Shown here: positions 33,988-42,002 of the stretch, piece after piece
Position numbering within the stretch: the stretch's first letter is position 1
How the letters are laid out: each line of letters opens with the position of its first letter
Assembly (NCBI RefSeq): GCF_050410795.1
Contig: NZ_CP191258.1
Location: forward strand, 2,666,001 to 2,730,000
Reading direction: 5' to 3'
Source of the DNA: Fontivita pretiosa
GTDB lineage: Bacteria > Planctomycetota > Phycisphaerae > Tepidisphaerales > Tepidisphaeraceae
Length of the DNA: 64,000 nucleotides
The notes under the pieces: model-generated
The model's input: the letters and a program-made list of their open reading frames with translations, nothing else
Databases searched by the model: none
Told to the model about the DNA's origin: nothing
Program-made: the position numbers and the translations under genes

Positions 33988-34425
33988 ATGCTCACGATCG
34001 ATCCACACCGACTCGACCAGCTCACCATGCACGCCCGCGACGCCTTCGGGCTTCAGCCCGATACCTCCGATCGCTTCCATCAGCGCTATCGCCTGCTCAG
34101 TCCCGAGGACAAGCTGCTGATCGACATGGCGATGAAGTATCGGTTGTCGCGGCGGGAAATGGGTCTGGTGCTGAACATCGCGCCCGGCGCGGTGACTCGC
34201 CGTCTGCGCCGCGTGCTCAATCGCCTCAACGACCCGCTGGTCGTGGCGCTGATCGATCCCACCTGCACGCTGGACCCCGAGCATCGCCAGGTCGGCATCG
34301 AGTATTTCCTGCACCGTCGAAACGTGCAGACAATCTCGCGAGCGCAGCAGCGTTCGCGACATGAGGTGCGCGCCATGATCGAATACGTTCGCGGCTGGCA
34401 CCGCGGGATCAGCTCACGCCGCTGA
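33988..34425 (+). CDS. Helix-turn-helix protein (sigma-region-4-like; possible small terminase analogue)
   Basis: A 145-residue protein. The middle part LLSPEDKLLIDMAMKYRLSRREMG, continuing as LVLNIAPGAVTRRLRRVLNRL (about residues 36-82), reads as a helix-turn-helix like that of sigma factor region 4 or a small DNA-binding phage protein. A charged C-terminal domain follows. Short HTH proteins encoded ahead of a terminase large subunit are often small terminase subunits, so this is a candidate, but no sequence signature proves it. The start may be ATG 33988 or GTG 33865 (186 residues). It heads the row ABC ATPase, GNAT, TerL on the same strand, behind a strong promoter. Confidence 0.6.
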   Translation: MLTIDPHRLDQLTMHARDAFGLQPDTSDRFHQRYRLLSPEDKLLIDMAMKYRLSRREMGLVLNIAPGAVTRRLRRVLNRLNDPLVVALIDPTCTLDPEHRQVGIEYFLHRRNVQTISRAQQRSRHEVRAMIEYVRGWHRGISSRR

Positions 34426-34477
34426 GCTGGCTTGCCCTCATTGGCCCGCCGATCCAACTCACTTCACCCACTGCACG

Positions 34478-35329
34478 ATGTCACACCCACCCATGACGCG
34501 CCTGGAGTTCTGCCCGCCGCTTCCGGCGCTGTGTAGCGCCCGGGCGCGAACCGTCGCCCGCTGGTTCGGGCTGCGCCGGCCGAAGCACCGCAACATGAAG
34601 TGCAATGGTTTCGATTTCGATGGCATCGAAGCCCTGATGCCCGTGCCCGGACAGATCACGTTGATCACCGGCCCCAGCGGATCGGGCAAGAGCACGCTGC
34701 TGGCCGCCCTGCGCGCCCGCCGCGCTATCATACCAGGCCACCGCACCGGCCGCTGTGGCTGGATCGACCTGGACCGCCTGAAGCTGCCCGCCCGTCCACT
34801 GGTCAACTGCTTTGGTCCAGCGCCACTGCCGCAGGTCATCCGCCTGCTCAATCGCGTCGGTCTGTCCGAAGCCTGGAGTTATCTGCGCACGCCCGGCGAA
34901 CTGAGCGAGGGACAGCGCTGGCGGCTGCGGCTTGCTCTGGCGCTGCACCGCGCGGCACCGATGATGTGCGGTCGCGATGATGCGCGGGAGGCAGGAACCG
35001 TTTCAGCCCCGCTGTTGCCGGCCGCGCGATCCGGCCCGCTCACGTCATGCACGATCGTCTGTGACGAATTCGCCGCCGTGCTTGACCGTGTCACGGCCTG
35101 CGTGATCGCGCGCTCGCTGCGGCGGGCGGTCAGCGCCGCGCCTGAGCTTTTGCGAGCCGTCCTCGCCACTTCCCATCACGATCTGATCGATGCTCTGTCG
35201 CCCGACCTGATCGTCCGCTGCGATTTCTATCGGCTGGATCTGCTGCGCTGCCGGCCACCGCAAATCGCTAGCTCAACTGCCGCCACAGCACAATCAGCCC
35301 CAGCGCCACGAAGATCGCCAGCAGAATAA
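34478..35329 (+). CDS. ABC-type ATPase, COG2401 type
   Basis: A 283-residue soluble ATPase. Walker A is GPSGSGKST at residues 65-73, the ABC signature LSEGQ at 142-146, Walker B TIVCDEF with Asp196-Glu197, and a His switch in ATSHHDL at 233-234. There are no membrane segments and no partner permease, so it is not a transporter subunit. The segment order, CDEFAAVLDRVTA after Walker B, ATSHHDLIDAL, and the RTVARWFGL lead resemble COG2401, in which an ABC ATPase is fused to an acetyltransferase. Here the acetyltransferase is a separate gene at 36041. The last 62 bases overlap the convergent zinc-ribbon gene. The start is ATG 34478, possibly 34493. Confidence 0.78.
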   Translation: MSHPPMTRLEFCPPLPALCSARARTVARWFGLRRPKHRNMKCNGFDFDGIEALMPVPGQITLITGPSGSGKSTLLAALRARRAIIPGHRTGRCGWIDLDRLKLPARPLVNCFGPAPLPQVIRLLNRVGLSEAWSYLRTPGELSEGQRWRLRLALALHRAAPMMCGRDDAREAGTVSAPLLPAARSGPLTSCTIVCDEFAAVLDRVTACVIARSLRRAVSAAPELLRAVLATSHHDLIDALSPDLIVRCDFYRLDLLRCRPPQIASSTAATAQSAPAPRRSPAE

Positions 35330-35852
35330 GCAGGTTCCGCTTCTCGTGCTCTTCGTAATGCTTCGTGGCGACCTTCTTCACGGCCTTCTTCTGGAGCTGC
35401 TTATGATCCTCGTGGCACTTGCGGCAGATTCGCAGGCCGTTGTATTCGACGATGCCCCCCGGTTTGACGTAGCGTCCGCATTCGGCGCAGGGGACTTTGC
35501 CTTCCCGCTCCTGTCGCTTTTCGGCTTTGGCGCAATCCAGGCACAGATACCCGCGGCTGTCCTTGAGCCGTCGATGGCCCGCGACGTTCTTGCCGCAGAT
35601 CACGCAGATTTTCTGCGGTGCGCCGGCCAGGTCGTTGCCCCCGCGCACGTCGGCGGCTCCCGACGATCCGGACGACCGCTGTGCGCCCTGCTCACGCGGC
35701 GGCGAGGGCAGCGACACCGTATCCGCCGATGGATCCTTGCTGAAACCTGCATTCAGGTCCAGATGACAGGTGCACGGCCCCCGACCATCAGGATCGTTCG
35801 TGTCGCCCCCGATGATCCCCCCGCAGTCCGGACATATCAGGTCCACCGCCAT
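35268..35852 (-). CDS. Zinc-ribbon protein with C-terminal membrane anchor
   Basis: A 194-residue protein of unknown function. It has three Cys-rich modules: CPDCGG with CTCH at the N-terminus, CVICGKN with CLDCAK in the middle, and CAECGRY with CRKCHEDH, the last two resembling treble-clef or ribbon zinc sites. A Ser/Gly-rich linker separates the first from the rest. The C-terminus is a single membrane helix (NLLILLAIFVALGLIVLW), so the protein is tail-anchored with its zinc modules in the cytoplasm. It sits inside the terminase-associated row on the opposite strand. AAGGAG is present but 13 bases before the ATG. Confidence 0.75.
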   Translation of the reverse strand: MAVDLICPDCGGIIGGDTNDPDGRGPCTCHLDLNAGFSKDPSADTVSLPSPPREQGAQRSSGSSGAADVRGGNDLAGAPQKICVICGKNVAGHRRLKDSRGYLCLDCAKAEKRQEREGKVPCAECGRYVKPGGIVEYNGLRICRKCHEDHKQLQKKAVKKVATKHYEEHEKRNLLILLAIFVALGLIVLWRQLS

Positions 35853-36040
35853 GACGCGATTTCGTCTCCTTTCGCCACTGACGAAATTCTATCCCGTGTC
35901 CAGCAGACAGGAAAAAGCCCCAAGCTTCAAGCCAGACGTTTCAAGACACATTCTTCATGCCATATCCGCACTGGCCCCAATGCGTTGCATCGTCTGCCCG
36001 GCGTCCTGATCGGTGCCTGCTTTTCTTTTCACCCCTGCCC

Positions 36041-36601
36041 ATGTCCCTGCCCACTTTCCTGCCTGGCCGATTCATCCTTGCGCAAGGCAACTCACACGAC
36101 TATGACGAGTTGGCCTGCTTCCACTATCTTGCCCGCCGCCCCGCGACCTGGGCGGACGTCTGGACGATCCGCTATGAAGATCACTCAGACCGATCGCGAT
36201 GGGCCGATCTGCGGCAGCGCAGGCTCGTCGCCGTCGCGGTCCTGTCCTATCCCGTACCAAGCTGCCGCCCGCGCGAGCGTTTCTTCGGTCGCGAGCAATT
36301 CAGCCGCGCCCAGAATCTGGCCTTTGCCAATGCCAACCTCCGCACCATCAGTCGCGTGATCGTCCACCCGCAGTTCCGTTCGCTGGGACTCTCCAGCATC
36401 CTGGTGCGAAAGCTCTGCCAGGTCTGTCCAACCCGGTATGTCGAAGCCCTGGCCATCATGGCTCGGGCACATCCGCTGTTCGACCTGGCCGGGATGACGC
36501 GCATCGCCCCCGCGTGTCCGCACGAGCCGGTTTATTTCATCTTCGACCGCGCCGCCTGCCCAGGCGGCGCAACCAACACTCACGGACCAGAATCACCATG
36601 A
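36041..36601 (+). CDS. GNAT acetyltransferase, COG2401 acetyltransferase type
   Basis: A 186-residue GNAT-fold protein. The early YDELACFHYLARRPATW and the central ISRVIVHPQFRSLGLS (residues 103-118), which supplies the acetyl-CoA pyrophosphate loop, followed by VEALAIMARAHPLFDLAGM, match the acetyltransferase half of COG2401 as I know it. What it acetylates is unknown. Its stop overlaps the terminase start as ATGA (36598-36601), so the two proteins are produced together. The ATG at 36041 begins MSLPTFLPG; the frame is open from 35957. No ribosome-binding site is seen. A short spacer and an antisense gene separate it from the ABC ATPase. Confidence 0.75.
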   Translation: MSLPTFLPGRFILAQGNSHDYDELACFHYLARRPATWADVWTIRYEDHSDRSRWADLRQRRLVAVAVLSYPVPSCRPRERFFGREQFSRAQNLAFANANLRTISRVIVHPQFRSLGLSSILVRKLCQVCPTRYVEALAIMARAHPLFDLAGMTRIAPACPHEPVYFIFDRAACPGGATNTHGPESP

Positions 36602-38133
36602 GCAAATCCAACAAAACCCGACGTGCCCGCGGCAAGCGCAAACCACCAGCTCGCCGCAGCAAGCAACGCCGCAAGGCCGTGCCGATCCGAAACGACCCGG
36701 AGACATTCGCACACTCCCGGCCCTGCGGCAGTCCCGATGAACTTCATCTCTGGCTCCAGCAGCACGCCGGAATTCACGTTCCGCGAAACAGCGTCTGCCC
36801 CAACCACCAGGCCCCCTTCGACTACGTTTGTGCTTCCTATTTCGAGCCGTCGCCAGACCTGATCGTCTGGGCGCCGCGCGGCGGAGGCAAGACGCGACTG
36901 GCCGCCGCCGTCACCTTCGCCGAGCTGCTGCACAAACCCGGCATCTCGATCCGCATCCTTGGCGGATCGCTGGAGCAGAGCCTGCGCATGTGGGAGCATC
37001 TGCTGCCGTGTCTGGAGGAACATGCCTCGGGCATGATCCTCCGCCGCCCGCGCAGCGCACGCCGAATCGCCCTGTGCAACCATTCCGCCGCCGCCGTGCT
37101 CACCCAGTCCGAGCGCGCTGTCCGCGGCCTGCGCGTCAACAAGCTCCGCTGCGACGAAGTCGAGCTGTTCAAGCCCGAAATCTGGGAAGCCGCCCAGCTT
37201 GTTACCCGATCCGGCGACGGTCCCGGCGGCACGATCGCCGGAACCGTGCAGGCCATCTCCACCTTTCACCGTCCGTATGGCCTGATGTCACGGATCATCG
37301 ACGACGCGCCAGCCGCCGGCAAACGCATGGTCCACTGGTGTCTTCTGGAGGTTCTGGAGAAATGCCCGCCGCAACGCGACTGCCGAACCTGCCCGCTGTG
37401 GGACGAATGTCGCGGCGTGGCCAAGGACAAGTGCGACGGCTTTTTCCGCATCGATGATGCCATCGCGATGAAACGCCGCGTCAGCCGCGAAACCTGGGAA
37501 TCGGAAATCCTCTGCCGCCGGCCCAGCACCAGAGGATGCGTCTTCCCCAGCTTCGATCGCGCGCTTCACGTCAGCGACGCGATCGCGCCGGCCGCGCAGG
37601 CGACACTCAGCCTGGCCATCGACTTCGGCTTTCACAATCCCTTTGTTTGTCTGTGGATTTTCGAGCAACCGGAATCCAGGCGCCTGATCGTCTTCGACGA
37701 ATACGTCCAGCAGCAGCAGACCATCGACGTGCACCTGACGCAAATCGAGGCACGAAGCGCGTCGATCGGCCGACGCCCGCACCGCATCGCCTGCGACCCT
37801 GCCGGCTCGGCCCGCAACGAGCAGACCGCCGAATCCAACGTCAACTTCCTTCGCCGTCACGGATACAGCGTCTGCACCCGACGCAGCCTGATCGTCGAAG
37901 GCGTGGAAATGATCCGCGCGGCGCTGCGACCGGCGTGCGGCGAGCCGACGCTGATCATTCACCCACGCTGCCAACGCCTCATCCGCGCTCTGGAGCAGTA
38001 CCGCTACGCCCCCGACTCCCGTGGCGGGGAGCTGCCCCTGAAGGACGGAGTACACGACCACCTCATCGACGCCCTGCGATACTTCTTCGTCAATCGCGAG
38101 CACCGCCGAACCGTCACCGCCCGCCAGTACTGA
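36598..38133 (+). CDS. Terminase large subunit (DNA-packaging ATPase/nuclease)
   Basis: A 511-residue protein with both TerL domains intact. The ATPase has APRGGGKT at residues 92-99 (Walker A), LRCDE ending at Asp186-Glu187 (Walker B) and a GTVQAIST coupling stretch. The RNase H-like nuclease has three acidic motifs, AIDFG (Asp342), CDPAG (Asp400) and DHLIDALRY (Asp491), so it should cut DNA. The N-terminus is very basic. Unusual is a five-cysteine cluster between the domains (Cys256, 262, 265, 271, 279), which could bind zinc or an iron-sulfur cluster. No other virion or packaging gene is near, and composition is like the host, so it looks resident rather than recently acquired. Confidence 0.85.
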   Translation: MSKSNKTRRARGKRKPPARRSKQRRKAVPIRNDPETFAHSRPCGSPDELHLWLQQHAGIHVPRNSVCPNHQAPFDYVCASYFEPSPDLIVWAPRGGGKTRLAAAVTFAELLHKPGISIRILGGSLEQSLRMWEHLLPCLEEHASGMILRRPRSARRIALCNHSAAAVLTQSERAVRGLRVNKLRCDEVELFKPEIWEAAQLVTRSGDGPGGTIAGTVQAISTFHRPYGLMSRIIDDAPAAGKRMVHWCLLEVLEKCPPQRDCRTCPLWDECRGVAKDKCDGFFRIDDAIAMKRRVSRETWESEILCRRPSTRGCVFPSFDRALHVSDAIAPAAQATLSLAIDFGFHNPFVCLWIFEQPESRRLIVFDEYVQQQQTIDVHLTQIEARSASIGRRPHRIACDPAGSARNEQTAESNVNFLRRHGYSVCTRRSLIVEGVEMIRAALRPACGEPTLIIHPRCQRLIRALEQYRYAPDSRGGELPLKDGVHDHLIDALRYFFVNREHRRTVTARQY

Positions 38134-38308
38134 CCTTCGTTCACCCCCCTGACCGGCCTGCCCATTTGGGGGTACGGGCGACTGTGACTGTGCGCGAGCC
38201 TCTCACGGAATGCCGGCAGCGGAATGCCGGCAGCGGTCGTATCACCGGCATCCTCGCCTGTGCGATGGCCTCCAGCGGGGGTGGGGACGCCCGTGATACT
38301 GGCTGGGG

Positions 38309-38338
38309 TTGAACTGAACTTGTCAGCATCCGTAAGAT
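38309..38338 (+). promoter_or_regulatory. tRNA-Met promoter
   Basis: TTGAAC (38309-38314) and TAAGAT (38333-38338) with an 18-base spacer; the tRNA begins 19 bases after the -10. Upstream, 38206-38233 is a 14-base tandem duplication of CGGAATGCCGGCAG. Confidence 0.55.
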
Positions 38339-38356
38339 TGGTATCTTTCCGCCGAT

Positions 38357-38429
38357 GGCAGCGTAGCTCAGTTGGTAGAGCAAGGGATTCATAAGCCCTG
38401 GGTCGCCGGTTCGAGTCCGGCCGCTGCTA
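38357..38429 (+). tRNA. tRNA-Met (anticodon CAU)
   Basis: A 73-base cloverleaf. Acceptor arms GGCAGCG and CGCTGCT pair (one G-U), the D-arm is GCTCAGTTGGTAGAGC, the anticodon loop is TTCATAA with CAT, and the T-arm is GCCGG-TTCGAGT-CCGGC. The discriminator is A and CCA is not encoded. The first pair G-U and D-arm suggest an elongator methionine tRNA; a tRNA-Ile2 (lysidine-modified CAU) is the alternative. It directly follows the terminase-associated module. Confidence 0.93.
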
Positions 38430-38459
38430 TTGAGCCGCGTGCGGCCTGCATCCGGGCGA

Positions 38460-38996
38460 TTAATCCTCTTCTTGGGGAAGGACGGGGATGCTTACGCCTC
38501 TGGGGGTTGGCGGCGCGGGGGGCATGACCATCATCGGCACATCGGGCAGCTCGCGGACCATTGCGATCTCGTCGCAGCCGTCGCGCTTCGGGCAACGAAC
38601 GCAATCGCTCCAGACCTTGAGCGGCAGATTCTCCTTGGGAACCACCACAAAGCCCATCTTCTCGAAAAACGCCTGTTCGTAGGTCAGGGCCATGATCCGG
38701 CGAATCTGGAGGCGGCGAGCTTCCTCGATGCACCATTCGGTAAGTCGTCGCCCGATGCCGCGGCCCTGGTAGCGCGCGTCCACCGCCAGCGAGCGGATTT
38801 CCGCCAGGTCCGCCCAGATGATCGCCAGCGCCACGCATCCAACCACCTGACCGTCGTCGCTTTCGTAAACCGCGAAATCGCGCAGGTTTTCGTACAGCTC
38901 GGCGTAGCTCTTGAACAGCATTTTGCCCAGCTCGGCGTGGGAGTTGATGATGGCCTGTATCACGGGCACATCATGAATGGTGGCGGGTCTGATCAT
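38460..38996 (-). CDS. GNAT N-acetyltransferase (ArgA-like)
   Basis: A 178-residue GNAT enzyme. MIRPATIHDVPVIQAIINSH opens the domain, and the acetyl-CoA loop is ARYQGRGIGRRLTEWC near residue 86. EIRSLAVD and FFEKMGFVVVPKENLPLKVWSDC closely resemble the GNAT domain of N-acetylglutamate synthases (ArgA/short ArgA type), including the F-x-K-x-GF element. A role in arginine biosynthesis is therefore possible. A C-terminal Pro-rich tail and a Cys cluster (CVRCPKRDGC) follow. The start at 38996 matches the domain; the frame is open to 39104. There is no ribosome-binding site. Confidence 0.8.
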   Translation of the reverse strand: MIRPATIHDVPVIQAIINSHAELGKMLFKSYAELYENLRDFAVYESDDGQVVGCVALAIIWADLAEIRSLAVDARYQGRGIGRRLTEWCIEEARRLQIRRIMALTYEQAFFEKMGFVVVPKENLPLKVWSDCVRCPKRDGCDEIAMVRELPDVPMMVMPPAPPTPRGVSIPVLPQEED

Positions 38997-39206
38997 TGTT
39001 GCGGTGGCGCTGCCGGCGGGGATCGGGACGTTGTTTGCCCGGCTGATCTTACTCCTGGTGATCCACACAGCCCTGAACCGGCGTGGCAGCAGAATCATAG
39101 CCACACGTAGATCGGCAGGCGAAGCCCGGGCACTGAAGCCGCCGGCACGGCCAGGTTCTGCTTGATACGCGCAATGGTTTGGGCGGTTCGCGCGATCGGG
39201 GTGCTT

Positions 39207-39431
39207 TCACGGAACCACGGGCACTTGCGCCGACGCGTCGGCGGGCGGTTCATCGGCATCCGCCAGAACCTCAGACAATGCGGGCAGCCAGGGCGGCGGC
39301 GGCAGCACGTTCGTTGCCGACGCCTGTTCCGCCTCGGCCACCCGTTGGTACCACACCCCCGCCGCCACCGGGGCACAGAACAACAGTGTCAGAAATGTCA
39401 CCTTCGCCCGGGCAAGGATCGACTCCAGCAT
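39207..39431 (-). CDS. Small single-pass membrane protein
   Basis: A 74-residue protein of unknown function: a basic N-terminus, one hydrophobic segment (VTFLTLLFCAPVAAGVW) and a Pro/Ala/Asp-rich extracytoplasmic tail. It is accepted as real because GGAGG lies nine bases before the ATG and the topology is protein-like. No homologue is recognised. Confidence 0.55.
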   Translation of the reverse strand: MLESILARAKVTFLTLLFCAPVAAGVWYQRVAEAEQASATNVLPPPPWLPALSEVLADADEPPADASAQVPVVP

Positions 39432-39603
39432 CGCTCGCTCCCTCCGATGCTGGAATCGGCACGACGAGCGGGCGGGTTGATCTGTGGTGCCCGACTTTTG
39501 TGCGAAGGATGCCCAAACAGCGTTGCATGCGACTGATTATCAGTCGCATCGGGATTGCCCGGCGATCATCGGCCGCGGCCATCACGACGGACTTCTACGC
39601 CTT

Positions 39604-40083
39604 CTACGCCCGCGCAGGACGTTTGGCCTTGCTCCTGGCGGCAGTGCCGCGGCGGGCGGCGTCCACAGCCTTCAACGCCGAGGCGGCACGCTTGGCATCG
39701 TCGCCGCTGTCAAAGCCGAAGTACGCCACGAACTTGCCTCCGATCACCGCCGCCGATACGCCTCGCAGATTGATCCCCGCATCAGCGATGGCGCGTGCCA
39801 GCCGGCCGCCCAGCCCGGGCTTGTCCGGGCCTTCCACGCGAAGCGTGCCCATATCGGTGGCCGGGGCCATGCCCACCGATTTGGCCGCTTCCTGTGCCCG
39901 CTTGCCGCGGATCGGACAGACGAAGACCTGCCCCTTGCCCGGTTGAGCCGGCTCCCGGCGGGCGATGACGCACTCCAGGTTGGCCCCCGCCTGTGCCAGC
40001 GCCTCCAGCACGCGTGCCAATTCCCCCGGGCGATCCTCGATCGAACCCGCCCACACCTCCACCTGCGTAACCTTCAACGCCAT
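39604..40083 (-). CDS. ACT-domain protein
   Basis: A 159-residue probable regulatory protein with two ACT domains: the first starts EVWAGSIEDRPGELARVLEAL, the second TLRVEGPDKPGLGGRLARAI followed by DAGINLRGVSAAV. ACT domains bind amino acids or similar small ligands. A basic Lys/Arg tail closes the protein. The ATG at 40083 has a perfect AAGGAGGTG ribosome-binding site. The frame is open much further upstream (to 41379) but that is antisense to the PurM-like gene. It stands alone, divergent from the PurM-like gene. Confidence 0.85.
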   Translation of the reverse strand: MALKVTQVEVWAGSIEDRPGELARVLEALAQAGANLECVIARREPAQPGKGQVFVCPIRGKRAQEAAKSVGMAPATDMGTLRVEGPDKPGLGGRLARAIADAGINLRGVSAAVIGGKFVAYFGFDSGDDAKRAASALKAVDAARRGTAARSKAKRPARA

Positions 40084-40368
40084 GCGACACCTCCTTCGAT
40101 TCAGCCGACATGTGCGATTGCGCCGACCGCCGCGAAGAACGGAAGACCTGCTGAAAGTCCGTCCCGCGTGCGGCGGGTGCAGATGTTGTCCAGATTCTAC
40201 TGCTGTACATGTTCTACCCGGCGCGGGCACGAAAACACAATTACAAATACAAATGCAGGCTGCCCCCAGCGGCGATCCGCCGCGGCCGGGCCTTCGCCCC
40301 GCCGGTTGCCCTGCCCACCAGGGTGGTTTGACCGGCGCGCGACGTTGGCCTACAACAGCCCCCCAGCC

Positions 40369-41472
40369 ATGAGCCTGATGAGCTACCAGGACGCGGGGGT
40401 GCACTACGACTCGCTTGACGCCTTCAAGCGCGCCTGCCAGCGTGCCGCCGAGCAAACGACCGCCAATCTCGGGTTGCATGGCCTCAGTCAGCCACCGGGA
40501 ATCCGCGGCGAAAGCGCGTACCTGATCGAGGCGGCGGATCACTTCCTGGCCCACGTCGAGGAAGGGCTGGGGACCAAGAACCTGGTGGCCGATGCCATGC
40601 TCGAGCTGACGCAGACCAGCTACTACGCCAACATCGGAATCGACACGGTGGCCACGATCGTCAACGATTTGGTGAGCTGCGGTGCGATGCCGATCTCGGT
40701 GGCGATGCACGCGGCGGTGGGCGACAGCCGCTGGTTTGACCAGGCGCGTCGCGCCGAGGACCTGGCCAGGGGATTCGCCCACGGCTGCAACCTTGCCGGC
40801 GCCGTCTGGGGCGGCGGGGAGACGCCAGCACTGCGGGGCATCGTCGAGCCCAAGTCGATCGTGCTGGCCGGGTCGGCGATCGGGCGCATCATGCCCAAGT
40901 CCCATCGCATCGTCGGCGATGTGCGCCAGGGCGACGCGATCGTGCTGCTGGCCAGCAGCGGCGTGCACACCAACGGCCTGACCCTCTGCCGCGCCATCGC
41001 CGATCATCTGCCGCAGGGGTATCTGACGAAACTGCCCGACGGGCGAACTTATGGCCAGGCGCTGCTCGAGCCATCGGTCATCTATGTTCGCTTCATTGCC
41101 CACTGCCAGCGCGCCGGCATCCGACCGCACTACGCCGCCCACATCACCGGCCATGGCTGGCGGAAGCTGATGCGGCTGGAAGAACCATTCGTCTACCGCA
41201 TCACGCAGCTTCATCCCCCCCCTGCGGTGTTCGATTTCATCATGAAATCCGGCCCGGTCGGGCTTGATGAGATGTACGCCACGTTCAACATGGGCGCCGG
41301 GTTTGCCGTTTATGTTGATCCTGCCGACACTCAGCGGGTGATCGAGCTGGCTCGACAGGCCGGCTACGACGCCTGGCACGCCGGGCAGGTGCTCAAGCAG
41401 GGTTCGCGAAAGGCCGTGGAGATCGCGCCGCTGAACATCACCTTCGAAGCCGACACGCTCAAAGTCCGGTAA
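40369..41472 (+). CDS. PurM-like AIR synthase family protein
   Basis: A 367-residue protein of the AIR synthase (phosphoribosylformylglycinamidine cyclo-ligase) superfamily. The opening MSYQDAGVHYDSLDAFKRA resembles PurM, followed by GLGTKNLVAD (usually DGVGTK in PurM), GIDTVATIVNDLVSCGAMP with the conserved VNDLxxxGAxP, SGVHTNGLTL (SGxHSNG) and a late ITGHGWRKLMR (TGGG in PurM). The ATP-binding architecture is retained but some signatures deviate, so it may be a divergent PurM or a PurM-like paralogue; I do not assign purM with full confidence. The start is ATG 40369, without a ribosome-binding site. The open frame upstream to 39484 is not coding. Confidence 0.78.
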   Translation: MSLMSYQDAGVHYDSLDAFKRACQRAAEQTTANLGLHGLSQPPGIRGESAYLIEAADHFLAHVEEGLGTKNLVADAMLELTQTSYYANIGIDTVATIVNDLVSCGAMPISVAMHAAVGDSRWFDQARRAEDLARGFAHGCNLAGAVWGGGETPALRGIVEPKSIVLAGSAIGRIMPKSHRIVGDVRQGDAIVLLASSGVHTNGLTLCRAIADHLPQGYLTKLPDGRTYGQALLEPSVIYVRFIAHCQRAGIRPHYAAHITGHGWRKLMRLEEPFVYRITQLHPPPAVFDFIMKSGPVGLDEMYATFNMGAGFAVYVDPADTQRVIELARQAGYDAWHAGQVLKQGSRKAVEIAPLNITFEADTLKVR

Positions 41473-41543
41473 ATGACGGACCCGGGATCAAGCCGCAGAA
41501 GTGAGACATGTCGTCCATGCTTCTGCCTTCTCCTTTGATTCGG

Positions 41544-41549
41544 TACACT
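41544..41549 (+). promoter_or_regulatory. Putative -10 element of the STAS gene (leaderless)
   Basis: TACACT ends seven bases before the GTG start at 41557. There is no Shine-Dalgarno sequence. Confidence 0.4.
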
Positions 41550-41556
41550 ATTCATC

Positions 41557-41910
41557 GTGGCGGACCTGTTCCGAGTCGAGCTGCTGGGATCAGTGAACGT
41601 GGTCGAGCTTTGCTTGCCCGAATCACTCGATGCCGTCGAGTTCGACCGGCTCAATGCGGCGATCCTGGGGCTGCTGGATGCGCACCGCGCCAAGCCGTGG
41701 GTGCTGGACCTGTCGCACGTTACCTACCTGGGCAGTGCCATGCTCGGCTTGATCGTCAACGTCCGCCAGCGTGTGAAGATGGCCGACGGACAACTCGTTC
41801 TGTGCGGAATGTCGCCTCGACTGCTGGAGATCTTCCGCGCGTGCAGCATGGAACGGCTGTTCACGATCGCGCGCAACCGGGCTGATGCGATTCGGATCGT
41901 CGAGCGATAG
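41557..41910 (+). CDS. STAS-domain protein (anti-anti-sigma factor-like)
   Basis: A 117-residue single STAS domain, like SpoIIAA-type anti-anti-sigma factors that release sigma factors by binding anti-sigma kinases. Strand VELCLPESLDA is followed by VLDLSHVTYLGSAMLGLIVNV, where the Ser of YLGSAML sits at the usual phosphorylation site; VLCGMSPRLLEIFRACSMERLF is the usual closing helix. No anti-sigma kinase or phosphatase gene is adjacent. The start is the GTG at 41557. Confidence 0.88.
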   Translation: MADLFRVELLGSVNVVELCLPESLDAVEFDRLNAAILGLLDAHRAKPWVLDLSHVTYLGSAMLGLIVNVRQRVKMADGQLVLCGMSPRLLEIFRACSMERLFTIARNRADAIRIVER

Positions 41911-42002
41911 TTGCATCGCTTCGACTCGACCCGCTCACCCCCAACTCGACACAAGACGAGGAAGCTGCGACCGTCGCGGTGCGGCCGGCGGCGAACCAGG
42001 CC

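Noticed and set aside
38206..38233. 14-base tandem duplication before tRNA-Met as an iteron or att site
   Set aside because: Only two copies and no other origin or integration features nearby.
33800..38429. Integrated phage or satellite with attachment sites
   Set aside because: No second copy of the tRNA 3' end was found in the window, and no integrase or structural gene is present. An ancestral event is still possible.
40084..41379. Upstream extension of the ACT-domain frame
   Set aside because: Antisense to the PurM-like gene, and the ATG at 40083 has a perfect ribosome-binding site.
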